Assembly (NCBI RefSeq): GCF_037203605.1
Contig: NZ_JBBDHC010000001.1
Coordinates: forward strand, 1 to 64,000
Direction: 5' to 3'
DNA: 64,000 nucleotides
Source: Denitratimonas tolerans
GTDB taxonomy: Bacteria > Pseudomonadota > Gammaproteobacteria > Xanthomonadales > Xanthomonadaceae
The position numbers were made by a program, and so were the translations under genes. Numbering within the stretch: the first letter of the stretch is position 1; the number at the start of each line of letters is the position of its first letter. The notes beneath the pieces were generated by a model. The model did no database searches, was not told the DNA's origin, and saw only the letters and a list, made by a program, of their open reading frames with translations. Shown here one piece after another: positions 16,032 through 23,285 of this stretch.

Positions 16032-17555
16032 CTACCCGGGCCGCGCGCGCTGGCGCAGCGCTTCGATGAGGGCGCGGGTGATGGGGTCGGCGGCGGACTC
16101 GGGGCTGTCGATGGCGGTGTCGAGGTCCGCGGCCAGGCGCTTGCCGAGCTCCACGCCCCACTGGTCGAAGGGATTGATGCCCCAGATCGTGGCCTGCACG
16201 TAGACACTGTGTTCGTACAGGGCGACGAGCGCGCCGAGGGATTCGGGCGTGAGCGCGTCGAGCAGGATCATGGTCGAGGGGCGGCTGCCGGGATAGGCGC
16301 GCTGCGGGTCGGCACCCGGCGCGCCGTTCGCGAAGGCTTCGGCCTGGGCGAGCAGGTTGGCGAGCAGGGCCCGATGCTGCACCGGGCTGCCGTGGTCGGC
16401 GCGCGCGATGCCGATGAAATCCATCGGCACGGTGTCGGTGCCCTGGTGCAGCGACTGGAAGAAGGAGTGCTGCACGTCGGTGCCCGCGCCGCCCCAGATC
16501 ACCGGCCCGGTGGCGCAGGGCACGGGCGCGCCCGCCTGCGTGGCGGATTTGCCCAGGCTCTCCATGACGAGCTGCTGGAGATAGGCCGGAAGGCGGGCGA
16601 GGCGCGCGTCGTAGGGCAGCACGGCGTGGGTGTCGTAGCCGAGCGCGTTGCGGTTCCAGACCGCGACCAGCGCGTGGCGGACGGCGAGGTTGGCTTCCAG
16701 CGGCGCGCGGCGGACGTGCTCGTCCATCTGCGCGGCACCGGCGAGCAGGCGCTCGAACACCTCCATGCCCAGCGCCGCGGCGACGGAAAACCCGACCGCC
16801 GACCACAGCGAATAGCGTCCGCCCACCCAGTCCCACATCGGCAGGATGCGCTCGGCGGCGATGCCCAGCGAGCGCGCGCGATCGACGTTGGCGGTGACGG
16901 CGTGGAAGCGGTCGTCCGCGCCCATCCACTCGCGCAGCACCTGCGCGTTGAGCAGGGTTTCCCGGGTGGAAAAGCTTTTCGACACCAGCACGGCGGCGGT
17001 GCGCGCAGGATCGAGCTGGCGCAGCAGGTGGCTGGCCGCGTGGCCATCGACCGTGCTGAGGAAATGCACGCGGAAGCGGCCCGGGTCGAGTTCGCGCAGG
17101 GCTTCCAGCGTCAGGCGCGCGCCGAGATCCGAGCCGCCGATGCCGACGTTGACGATGTCGGTGACTTCCGAGGCGCGCAGCGCATCGATCTGCTGCGCCA
17201 TGCGCGCACGCGCTTCGCGCGCCTGCGCATGGGCGGCGCGCGCGACGGCGCTGGAGGCCAGATCGGAGCGCAGGGCGGTGTGCAGCGCGGGGCGGTTTTC
17301 CGAGCGATTCACCGGCTCGCCTTCGAACAGCGCGGCGATGGCCTCGGCCACGCCGCGTTCGCGGGCGACCTCCCGCAGCGCCGCGGCGGCGGGCGCATCG
17401 ATGCGCTGCCGCGCGAAGCAGGCCAGGAGCGGGCCGACGCGCAGGGTGGTGGCGGCGAAGCGGTCCGGCTCGTCCGCGATCAGTTCGGGGAGGCGGCGGC
17501 CCAGGTTGCGCGCCGCGTGCGGTGCCAGCCGCGCCAGCCAATCAACCGAGCGCAC
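16032..17555 (-). CDS. pgi: Glucose-6-phosphate isomerase
   Basis: Pgi interconverts glucose 6-phosphate and fructose 6-phosphate. The 507-residue protein shows both family signatures, DWVGGRYSLWSAVG and GINPFDQWGVELGK, together with NVGIGGSDLG and SKSFSTRETL. In the loop usually written WGEPGTNGQH the sequence is WGGAGTDVQH, so the Glu that acts as base in the animal enzyme is replaced by Gly. This may be a known bacterial variant. The start is GTG 17555; an in-frame TGA lies just upstream, so no longer frame is possible. The TAG stop falls inside a type C repeat. A palindrome 75 bp upstream (17630-17647) could be an operator. Confidence 0.95.
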   Translation of the reverse strand: MRSVDWLARLAPHAARNLGRRLPELIADEPDRFAATTLRVGPLLACFARQRIDAPAAAALREVARERGVAEAIAALFEGEPVNRSENRPALHTALRSDLASSAVARAAHAQAREARARMAQQIDALRASEVTDIVNVGIGGSDLGARLTLEALRELDPGRFRVHFLSTVDGHAASHLLRQLDPARTAAVLVSKSFSTRETLLNAQVLREWMGADDRFHAVTANVDRARSLGIAAERILPMWDWVGGRYSLWSAVGFSVAAALGMEVFERLLAGAAQMDEHVRRAPLEANLAVRHALVAVWNRNALGYDTHAVLPYDARLARLPAYLQQLVMESLGKSATQAGAPVPCATGPVIWGGAGTDVQHSFFQSLHQGTDTVPMDFIGIARADHGSPVQHRALLANLLAQAEAFANGAPGADPQRAYPGSRPSTMILLDALTPESLGALVALYEHSVYVQATIWGINPFDQWGVELGKRLAADLDTAIDSPESAADPITRALIEALRQRARPG

Positions 17556-17629
17556 GGGTCAGGCCTCGCCTGCGGACGGGCGCAGGCGGCGATGGGATCG
17601 GACCAGCGGTGGCATCGTGTCGGCTCCGG

Positions 17630-17647
17630 TGTTGCAGAAATGCAACA
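17630..17647. promoter_or_regulatory. Perfect palindrome upstream of pgi (possible operator)
   Basis: TGTTGCA, four bases (GAAA), then TGCAACA form a 7+7 perfect inverted repeat, 75 bp upstream of the pgi GTG. Symmetry and position fit a repressor or activator site. No T-run follows, so it is not a terminator. Confidence 0.35.
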
Positions 17648-17770
17648 TGCAGGGAATGGCGGAAGCTCCCGATGCTAGCAAAGGGCGGCAGCGGGGCGCG
17701 CCTCGATTCTGGCCGGACAAACGTATCTTGTTGATTGAAAACGATTTCATCAGAAATTGCGGACAAAAAA

Positions 17771-17798
17771 AACCCCACCGGAAGTTCCCGGCGGGGTT
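17771..17798 (-). terminator. Strong rho-independent terminator
   Basis: Read on the minus strand, AACCCCGCCGG, a short loop and CCGGTGGGGTT form an 11-bp stem with one mismatch. The following T-run is eight bases long. It ends transcription coming from the panC side, upstream of pgi. Confidence 0.9.
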
Positions 17799-17882
17799 AT
17801 AACGGAGTGACGATTACCCAAAAATGCGCCCTGCATTTACCTTCGGGAGGTGCGCGATTCGCAGCAGCAGTTCCGGAAGGCG
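17771..17882 (-). ncRNA. Candidate small RNA ending at the strong terminator
   Basis: Between the repeat cluster and the terminator at 17771-17798 lie about 110 bp without a convincing gene. On the minus strand an extended -10 (TGGTAGATT, about 17898-17890) precedes the stretch, which includes an unpaired-looking CACCTCCCG segment that could pair with Shine-Dalgarno sequences. A short minus-strand frame at 17814-18008 starts inside a repeat and looks non-coding. I therefore suggest a small RNA, but this could equally be the 3' UTR of the pan operon. Confidence 0.3.
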
Positions 17883-17965
17883 TGGCCAATCTACCACAGC
17901 CTTTGCACAAAAGCTACACCCCTGTTGCGCGGCGTTCCCTGGGCCGCTCGCCGGCGCAACGCGGC

Positions 17966-18121
17966 GTCGGCCACGTAGGGCCGACCTACGGGGTTGCGGT
18001 AGCGGCAACGTCGGCCACGCAGGGCCGACCTACGGGTTGCGGTAGCGGCAACGTCGGCCACGCAGGGCCGACCTGCGGGGCGGCGCAACGCTTTGTCGTA
18101 GGTCGGGGCTACGCCCCCGAC
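17966..18121. repeat. REP cluster 3
   Basis: Three type B copies (17966-17989, 18010-18033, 18053-18076) in the same orientation are followed by one type A copy in inverted orientation (18098-18121). The spacers GGTTGCGGTAGCGGCAAC are repeated. The cluster lies immediately downstream of panC, where I see no panD gene. Confidence 0.9.
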
Positions 18122-18171
18122 GGGTGTTCGATGCGCGGCAACGTCGGTCGCGGGGCAGCGCCGACCGCCGA

Positions 18172-19017
18172 TCAGGTGAACGGGAGGTTGTCGATCAGGC
18201 GCGTGCTTCCGAGGCGGGCGGCGAGGAGGGCGACGAGGGCCTCGTCGCCGGCTCCGGTGGGCGGGGCAAGATCGCTGCTGCGGCGGATTTGCGCGTAGTC
18301 GGGTGCGAAGCCCTGATCGTCAAGGTGCCGCAAGGCGTCGGCTTCGATGCGCTCGAACGACGCGCCGGCGCGCCAGGCCTCGCGCATTGCGAGCAGGGTG
18401 CGATGGATCGCCGGCGCGCGGGCGCGCTCGTCAACGCTGAGGTAGCGGTTGCGGGAGCTGAGCGCCAGGCCGTCGGGATCGCGCGCGATCGGCGCGGGGA
18501 CGATCGCGATCGGCAGCGCGAGGTCGCGCACCAGATACTCGATCACGCGCAGCTGCTGGAAATCCTTGAGCCCGAACACGGCGAGGTCGGGCTGCACCAT
18601 GTTGAACAGGCGCAGGACCACGGTGGCCACGCCGTCGAAGTGTCCGGGGCGTGCGGCACCATCGAGCTCATCGGTGAGGCCGGGCACGCGCACCGCCACG
18701 CAGCGTTCGGTACCGAAGGGATACATTTCCTCCACCGTCGGACGGAACAGCAGGTCGCAGCCCGCCTCATCAAGCCCGGCTTCGTCCTCGCGCGGGGTGC
18801 GCGGGTAGCGCGCGAAGTCCTCGTTGGGGCCGAACTGGGTGGGATTGACGAAAACGCTGGCGACCACGCGATCCGCCTGCTGGCGCGCCAGCGCGATCAG
18901 CGAGTGGTGGCCGGCGTGCAGGTTGCCCATGGTCGGCACGAAGGCGATGCGCTGGCCGGCCTGCCGCCAGGAGGCGATGGTTTCGCGCAGCGCGCGGACG
19001 TATTCGATGGTCTGCAT
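18172..19017 (-). CDS. panC: Pantothenate synthetase
   Basis: PanC joins pantoate and beta-alanine with ATP to make pantothenate, the last step to vitamin B5. The 281-residue length is normal. The HIGH-like motif GNLHAGHHSLI (31-41), VFVNPTQFGPNED, FGLKDFQQL and the KMSKS-like ALSSRNRYL are all present. It starts at ATG 19017, 21 bp after the end of the panB part of the preceding gene, so the two are almost certainly co-transcribed. The panC stop is followed by REP cluster 3 and then a strong terminator. Confidence 0.97.
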   Translation of the reverse strand: MQTIEYVRALRETIASWRQAGQRIAFVPTMGNLHAGHHSLIALARQQADRVVASVFVNPTQFGPNEDFARYPRTPREDEAGLDEAGCDLLFRPTVEEMYPFGTERCVAVRVPGLTDELDGAARPGHFDGVATVVLRLFNMVQPDLAVFGLKDFQQLRVIEYLVRDLALPIAIVPAPIARDPDGLALSSRNRYLSVDERARAPAIHRTLLAMREAWRAGASFERIEADALRHLDDQGFAPDYAQIRRSSDLAPPTGAGDEALVALLAARLGSTRLIDNLPFT

Positions 19018-19038
19018 GGCGTCGGGGAACCCCTGATC

Positions 19039-20373
19039 TCAGTCGAACCCGTGTTCCTCCGCCGGGAAGCGGCCTTCGCGCACGGCCTGGAGGTAGGCGG
19101 AGAACGCGCCTTCGATGCTGTCGGTGCCGGCGAGGAAATCCTTGACGAAGCGCGGGGTGCGATGCTGGCCGCGCAGGCCCAGAAGGTCGTGCATCACCAG
19201 CACCTGGCCATCGCAACCGACGCCGGCACCGATGCCGATCACGGGAATGTCGAGCGAACGGGTGACCTCGGCCGCCAGCGCGCGCGGCACGCATTCGAGC
19301 ACGAGCATCGCCGCGCCGGCCTCCTGCACGGCCAGCGCATCGGCGCGCAGCCGCCCCGCAGCGGCTTCTTCACGACCCTGCACGCGGAAGCCGCCCAGCT
19401 TCATCACCGACTGCGGCGTCAGGCCCAGGTGCGCGCAGACCGGCACGTCGCGCTCGGCCAGCACGCGGATCGATTCGAGCATGGGTCCGGCACCTTCGAG
19501 CTTCACCATCGCCGCCCCACCCTCGCCCATCAGCCGGTGCGCGGTATCGAGCGCGCGCTCGGGCGTGGCGTAGCTGAGGAAAGGCATGTCGGCGACGAGC
19601 AGCGCGTGCGTCAGCCCGCGCGCCACGGCGGCGCTGTGGTAGACGATGTGGTCCACCGTGACCGGCAGGGTGCTGTCGCGGCCCTGCACCACCATGCCGA
19701 GCGAATCGCCCACCAGCACGGTATCGACGCCGGCGCGATCCATCGCCAGGGCGAAAGTGGCGTCGTAGCAGGTCAGCATGGTGATGCGCTGGCCCTCGGA
19801 CTTCATTTTCCGCAGCCGCGGCACCGAGACGGGGGCGGTGCGGGCTTCAGTCGTGCTCATGCCTCGTTTCTCCAGTATTCCGGGTTGCCGGATCAGGCGC
19901 TCGACGCCGGCATCGCCGATGCCGGCAAGCAGTTCGCGCACCGGGCCGCGCCCGGGAATCTCCAGCGTCGGCGCAAGCTCGGCCAGCGGCACCAGCACGA
20001 AGGCGCGCTCGTGCAGGCGCGGGTGCGGCAGCGTGAGTCCGGGATCATCGCTGCAAAGATCATCGAAGACCAGCAGATCGAGGTCGAGCGTGCGCGGTCC
20101 CCAGCGCCGTGCGCGGCTGCGCCCGGCGGCGGTTTCGATGGATACCAGTGCGTCCAGCAGCGCCTCGGGTGAAAGCGAGGTTTCCAGGCGCGCGACGGCG
20201 TTGACGAAGGCCGGCTGCGCGGTGTCGCCCCAGGGTTCGGTACGGTAGAACGAGGACACGTCCGCGACGCGAATGCCTGCGCCGGCATCGAGCGCGGCGA
20301 GCGCGCGATCCAGCTGCGCCACGGGGTCATCCAGGTTGCTGCCCAGGCCGATGAAGGCCTGCCGCGCGTCCAT
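19039..20373 (-). CDS. folK-panB: In-frame FolK-PanB fusion (HPPK + ketopantoate hydroxymethyltransferase)
   Basis: One uninterrupted frame of 444 codons encodes two enzymes. Residues 1-160 are HPPK (FolK) of folate synthesis: FIGLGSNLDDP, FYRTEPWGDTAQPAFVNAVA and RWGPRTLDLDLLVFDD. Residues 172-444 are PanB, which makes ketopantoate using 5,10-methylene-tetrahydrofolate: VGDSLGMVVQG, VADMPFLSY, KLEGA and the GIGAG block. No stop separates them; the linker is about 12 residues (LIRQPGILEKRG). The PanB part also has its own ATG (19860) with GGAG nine bases upstream. The cell may therefore make the fusion, free PanB, or both. The FolK ATG (20373) overlaps the pcnB stop as TGATG. Confidence 0.9.
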   Translation of the reverse strand: MDARQAFIGLGSNLDDPVAQLDRALAALDAGAGIRVADVSSFYRTEPWGDTAQPAFVNAVARLETSLSPEALLDALVSIETAAGRSRARRWGPRTLDLDLLVFDDLCSDDPGLTLPHPRLHERAFVLVPLAELAPTLEIPGRGPVRELLAGIGDAGVERLIRQPGILEKRGMSTTEARTAPVSVPRLRKMKSEGQRITMLTCYDATFALAMDRAGVDTVLVGDSLGMVVQGRDSTLPVTVDHIVYHSAAVARGLTHALLVADMPFLSYATPERALDTAHRLMGEGGAAMVKLEGAGPMLESIRVLAERDVPVCAHLGLTPQSVMKLGGFRVQGREEAAAGRLRADALAVQEAGAAMLVLECVPRALAAEVTRSLDIPVIGIGAGVGCDGQVLVMHDLLGLRGQHRTPRFVKDFLAGTDSIEGAFSAYLQAVREGRFPAEEHGFD

Positions 20374-21722
20374 CACTCGGCGGCCTTGCGCGGACGCCGG
20401 CGGCGGCGCGCGGTGCGGGGTTTGGCTTCCCCTTCGGCCGGCGGCGACTCCGCACCGGCGCGCGGGCGCGGCGCGGCGGCGCTCTTGCCGGGAAGCTGTG
20501 CGGAGAGCGTGTCCGAGGGCATGGCCTGGGCCTTGGCCCACCAGCCGGCTTCCTCGCGCAGCTCCGGCACGACGGCGGCGCGCAGTTCCAGGAAGTCGAA
20601 GGCGGCGCGGAAGCGCGGGTGCGCCAGCAGGCGGAACACGCGCTTGCGCTGGCGCTGCGGGAAGCGCGACTGCAGCCACCAGATTTCGTGCATCGGCGTG
20701 CTGAAGCGGCGCGGGATGGCGACGCGGTCGGCCTGCCGCAGGGTGACGCGATCCGCGGCGCGCTGCTCGGCCACGGCCAGGTCGAAACCCTGCGCCAGCA
20801 GGAGCTGCAGGTCCTGCGCATACGCGGGCCAAAGCAACGCGGCGAACAGGAAAGCCGGCGTCACCGACTTTTCCTCGGCGATGCGCGCATCGCAGTTGCG
20901 CAGCGCCATCACCAGCATCTCGCGGCACAGGCCGCTGGTGTCCAGCGCCAGCGCGGCGGCGGTATCGGGCAGCAGGTGCGGCAGCAGGCCGTACTGTTCC
21001 AGCAGTTCGAACACGCGCTCGCTGTGGCCGGTAAGGAACAGCTTGAGCGATTCGTCGAACAGGCGCGCGTTCGATGCGTCCGCCAGCAGCGGTGCCAGGG
21101 GCGCGATCGGCTCGGCGCTGGCGGCCTCGATGGTGAAGCCGAGCTTGGCCGCAAGCCGTACCGCGCGCAGCATGCGCACCGGATCTTCGCGATAGCGCGA
21201 CTCGGGATCGCCGATCAGGCGCAGCACGCGCGCGGCGACGTCGTCAAAGCCGCCGACGTAATCCCGCACCGAGAAATCGGACACCGCGTAATAGAGCGCG
21301 TTGGCGGTGAAATCGCGGCGCACGGCGTCCTCTTCGAGGGTGCCGTAGACGTTGTCGCGCACCAGGCGGCCGTTCTCCATCTCCCGATCGCCCGAACCGT
21401 CATCGTCACCGGCGCGAAACGTCGCCACTTCGATGATCTCGGGGCCGAAGACGATGTGCGCCAGGCGGAAGCGCCGCCCGATCAGGCGGCAGTTGCGGAA
21501 GAGCTGCTTGACCTGTTCGGGCGTGGCGCTGGTGGCGACGTCGAAATCCTTGGGCTGGCATCCGAGCAGCAGGTCGCGCACCGCGCCGCCCACCAGATAC
21601 GCCTCGAAGCCCGCCTCGTTGAGCCGATACAGCACCCGCAGCGCGCCCGAACTGATGTTCTTGCGGGAAATGGGGTGAAGTTCGCGCGGGATGACGCGCA
21701 GGATGGGTGGATTCGGGGGCAC
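20373..21722 (-). CDS. pcnB: Poly(A) polymerase I
   Basis: PcnB adds 3' poly(A) tails that mark RNA for decay. The 449-residue protein has the class II nucleotidyltransferase core: YLVGGAVRDLLLG, the metal-binding KDFDVATSA and RRDFTANAL. The arginine-binding block and the long basic C-terminal tail (PRTARRRRRPRKAAE) typical of PcnB rather than CCA-adding enzymes follow. A separate cca gene lies at 57779. Start GTG 21722 puts ISRKNISSGALRVLYRL at the expected distance. It heads an operon pcnB-folK/panB-panC with a one-base overlap to the next gene. Confidence 0.95.
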   Translation of the reverse strand: MPPNPPILRVIPRELHPISRKNISSGALRVLYRLNEAGFEAYLVGGAVRDLLLGCQPKDFDVATSATPEQVKQLFRNCRLIGRRFRLAHIVFGPEIIEVATFRAGDDDGSGDREMENGRLVRDNVYGTLEEDAVRRDFTANALYYAVSDFSVRDYVGGFDDVAARVLRLIGDPESRYREDPVRMLRAVRLAAKLGFTIEAASAEPIAPLAPLLADASNARLFDESLKLFLTGHSERVFELLEQYGLLPHLLPDTAAALALDTSGLCREMLVMALRNCDARIAEEKSVTPAFLFAALLWPAYAQDLQLLLAQGFDLAVAEQRAADRVTLRQADRVAIPRRFSTPMHEIWWLQSRFPQRQRKRVFRLLAHPRFRAAFDFLELRAAVVPELREEAGWWAKAQAMPSDTLSAQLPGKSAAAPRPRAGAESPPAEGEAKPRTARRRRRPRKAAE

Positions 21723-21753
21723 GAGCTCGTCGCAGGAAAGGGGGCGTTTCGGA

Positions 21754-21782
21754 TTGCCTGAAGAATCCGAGCCGCCTATAAT
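21754..21782 (+). promoter_or_regulatory. Sigma-70 promoter of tRNA-Glu / fdxA
   Basis: TTGCCT (21754-21759), a 17-bp spacer and a perfect TATAAT (21777-21782). A GC-rich discriminator (ACGCGTT) follows, as in stringently controlled stable-RNA promoters. The tRNA begins about 22 bp after the expected start site. Confidence 0.85.
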
Positions 21783-21810
21783 ACGCGTTCGGCTGAACCC
21801 AGCTCAACGC

Positions 21811-21886
21811 GCTCCCTTCGTCTAGTGGCCCAGGACACCGCCCTCTCAAGGCGGGAACACGAGTTCGAACCTCGTAGGGAGCGCCA
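21811..21886 (+). tRNA. tRNA-Glu (anticodon CTC)
   Basis: A complete cloverleaf of 76 bases including an encoded CCA. The acceptor stem pairs GCTCCCT with AGGGAGC. The anticodon stem CCGCC/GGCGG encloses the loop CTCTCAA, giving anticodon CTC. The T arm is CGAGTTCGAACCTCG. CTC reads GAG, the preferred glutamate codon of such GC-rich genomes. The fdxA ATG lies 22 bases after the CCA. Confidence 0.97.
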
Positions 21887-21908
21887 CTTCTCTATCCAGA
21901 CTCCTCCG

Positions 21909-22232
21909 ATGGCCTTCGTCGTTACCGAGAATTGCATCCGGTGCAGATACACCGACTGCGTTGAGGTTTGCCCGGTCGACTGCTTCCACGCAGGACCAAA
22001 CTTCCTGGTGATCGACCCGGACGAGTGCATCGACTGCACCCTGTGCGAACCCGAGTGCCCGGCCGAGGCGATCTTCCCGGAAGACGACGTGCCGCAGGGC
22101 CAGGAGCACTTCATCCCGCTCAACGCCGAGCTTTCGCGCGTCTGGCCCGTGCTCAGCGTGCGCGAAGAGCCGCCCGCGGATGCCACCGAATGGGACGGCA
22201 AGCCGGACAAGCTCAAGTTCCTGGAACGCTGA
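21909..22232 (+). CDS. fdxA: Seven-iron ferredoxin FdxA
   Basis: The 107-residue protein matches the Azotobacter FdI type with one [3Fe-4S] and one [4Fe-4S] cluster. Ligand cysteines lie in NCIRCRYTDCVEVCPVDC (residues 8-25) and in CIDCTLCEPECP (about 40-51). The conserved acidic C-terminal half with FIPLNAELSRVWP and KLKFLER follows. It is a low-potential soluble electron carrier; the partner is not evident from context. It begins 22 bases after tRNA-Glu with no gap for a separate promoter and no recognisable Shine-Dalgarno sequence (leader CAGACTCCTCCG), so it is probably expressed from the tRNA promoter. Confidence 0.96.
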   Translation: MAFVVTENCIRCRYTDCVEVCPVDCFHAGPNFLVIDPDECIDCTLCEPECPAEAIFPEDDVPQGQEHFIPLNAELSRVWPVLSVREEPPADATEWDGKPDKLKFLER

Positions 22233-22272
22233 CCGCGATCCGGCCGCACGTTTGCCGCCTCCGCAGCATTCC

Positions 22273-22401
22273 GTCGGGGACGTAGCCCCGACCTACGATA
22301 AAACGTAGCGCCGCCCTCGCAGGGTGGAACCGCCGAAGGCGTTTCCGCCGGGGTGCGGCAAGGCCGAAACGGCGGAATCCGCTGCGCGGGTTCCGCCCTG
22401 C
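22273..22401. repeat. One type A REP plus two type C-like repeats
   Basis: A single type A palindrome at 22273-22296 is followed by a divergent type C-like element (GCAGGGTGGAACCGCC, about 22319-22349) and by a full inverted type C copy at 22372-22401. They fill the gap between fdxA and the convergent glycosyltransferase gene. Confidence 0.8.
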
Positions 22402-22405
22402 CGGG

Positions 22406-23272
22406 CTAGTCGGGCCGACTGTGCGCCAGCACGCGCCAGCAGGCGCGCGCCGCGGCCAGCGGGAAATGCGCGGCAATGCCCAGGCGCACGAGTGCGCGCA
22501 GCCACCACGGGCTGGTTGCGGCATCGAAGCGGTGGAAGTAGCGCCACATGCCCCGGTGTTTCTGCCATTCGACCCACACCGGACGACGCCGGCTCGATGT
22601 GCCTTTGGCGTGGATGATTTTCACGTCGGTCGCGATGGCGATGCGCCACCCGGCCAGCAGCGCGCGCCGGCACAGGTCGAGATCTTCGCAGTGCAGGACG
22701 TAGCCGCCATCGAATCCGCCGAGCGACTCGAATACATCGCGCGGCATCAGCATCAGCGCGCCGGACGTGGCTTCCACATCGAGCAGCGCGCCGCTGCCCG
22801 CGTGCGGCTGCGGTACCGGGCAGCGCCCCAGCGCCTGCGCGATCGCGCGCCCCGGCAGCGGCGTGCGGCGCTGCGCCGCCGCCTGGTCGCTGCCGTCGGG
22901 ATTCAGCAGCCGCGCACCGAGGATGCCCAGTTCGGGTGCCGCCGCCAGATGGGCGAGCAGGCGCGATGCGGCATCGGGCGGCAGGCGGCAGTCGGGATTC
23001 ACGAACAGCAGGCTCGCGGCACGCGCTTGCGCGGCCCCCTGGTTGCAGGCCGTCGCAAATCCCGGGTTGTCGGGATTGCGGACAAGCGTCAGGCGCGGAT
23101 CGGAAGGCAGCGCATCAGGCGCGCCGTCGCGCGAGCCGTTGTCCACCACGACCACCTGCATCGCCACGTCCTGCGCGAGCAGGTCGGCGACGCAGGCGTG
23201 CAAGAACGCGCCGCTGTCGTGGCTGACCACGACGGCGGTGAGCTGCGGCACGGGCGGCGTCGGTGCCGGCAT
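22406..23272 (-). CDS. Family 2 glycosyltransferase (WbbL-like)
   Basis: The 288-residue protein has a GT-A fold of the rhamnosyltransferase-like type. VVVSHDSGAFL starts the nucleotide-binding half, VVVDNGSRDG gives the first acidic site, LLFVNPDCRLP holds the DxD-like element and EDLDLCRRALLAGWRI is the acceptor-side motif. It most likely adds a sugar to a surface polysaccharide made for the export system encoded upstream. Start ATG 23272 gives the usual short lead (MPAPTPPVPQLTAVVVS). The gene begins 13 bp after the stop of the 603-residue protein. Confidence 0.9.
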   Translation of the reverse strand: MPAPTPPVPQLTAVVVSHDSGAFLHACVADLLAQDVAMQVVVVDNGSRDGAPDALPSDPRLTLVRNPDNPGFATACNQGAAQARAASLLFVNPDCRLPPDAASRLLAHLAAAPELGILGARLLNPDGSDQAAAQRRTPLPGRAIAQALGRCPVPQPHAGSGALLDVEATSGALMLMPRDVFESLGGFDGGYVLHCEDLDLCRRALLAGWRIAIATDVKIIHAKGTSSRRRPVWVEWQKHRGMWRYFHRFDAATSPWWLRALVRLGIAAHFPLAAARACWRVLAHSRPD

Positions 23273-23285
23273 CGTCCGCGTTCGG

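Noticed and set aside
17814..18008. Short minus-strand frame ahead of the strong terminator
   Set aside because: Its start lies in a REP element and the peptide has no recognisable features; a small RNA or 3' UTR is more likely.
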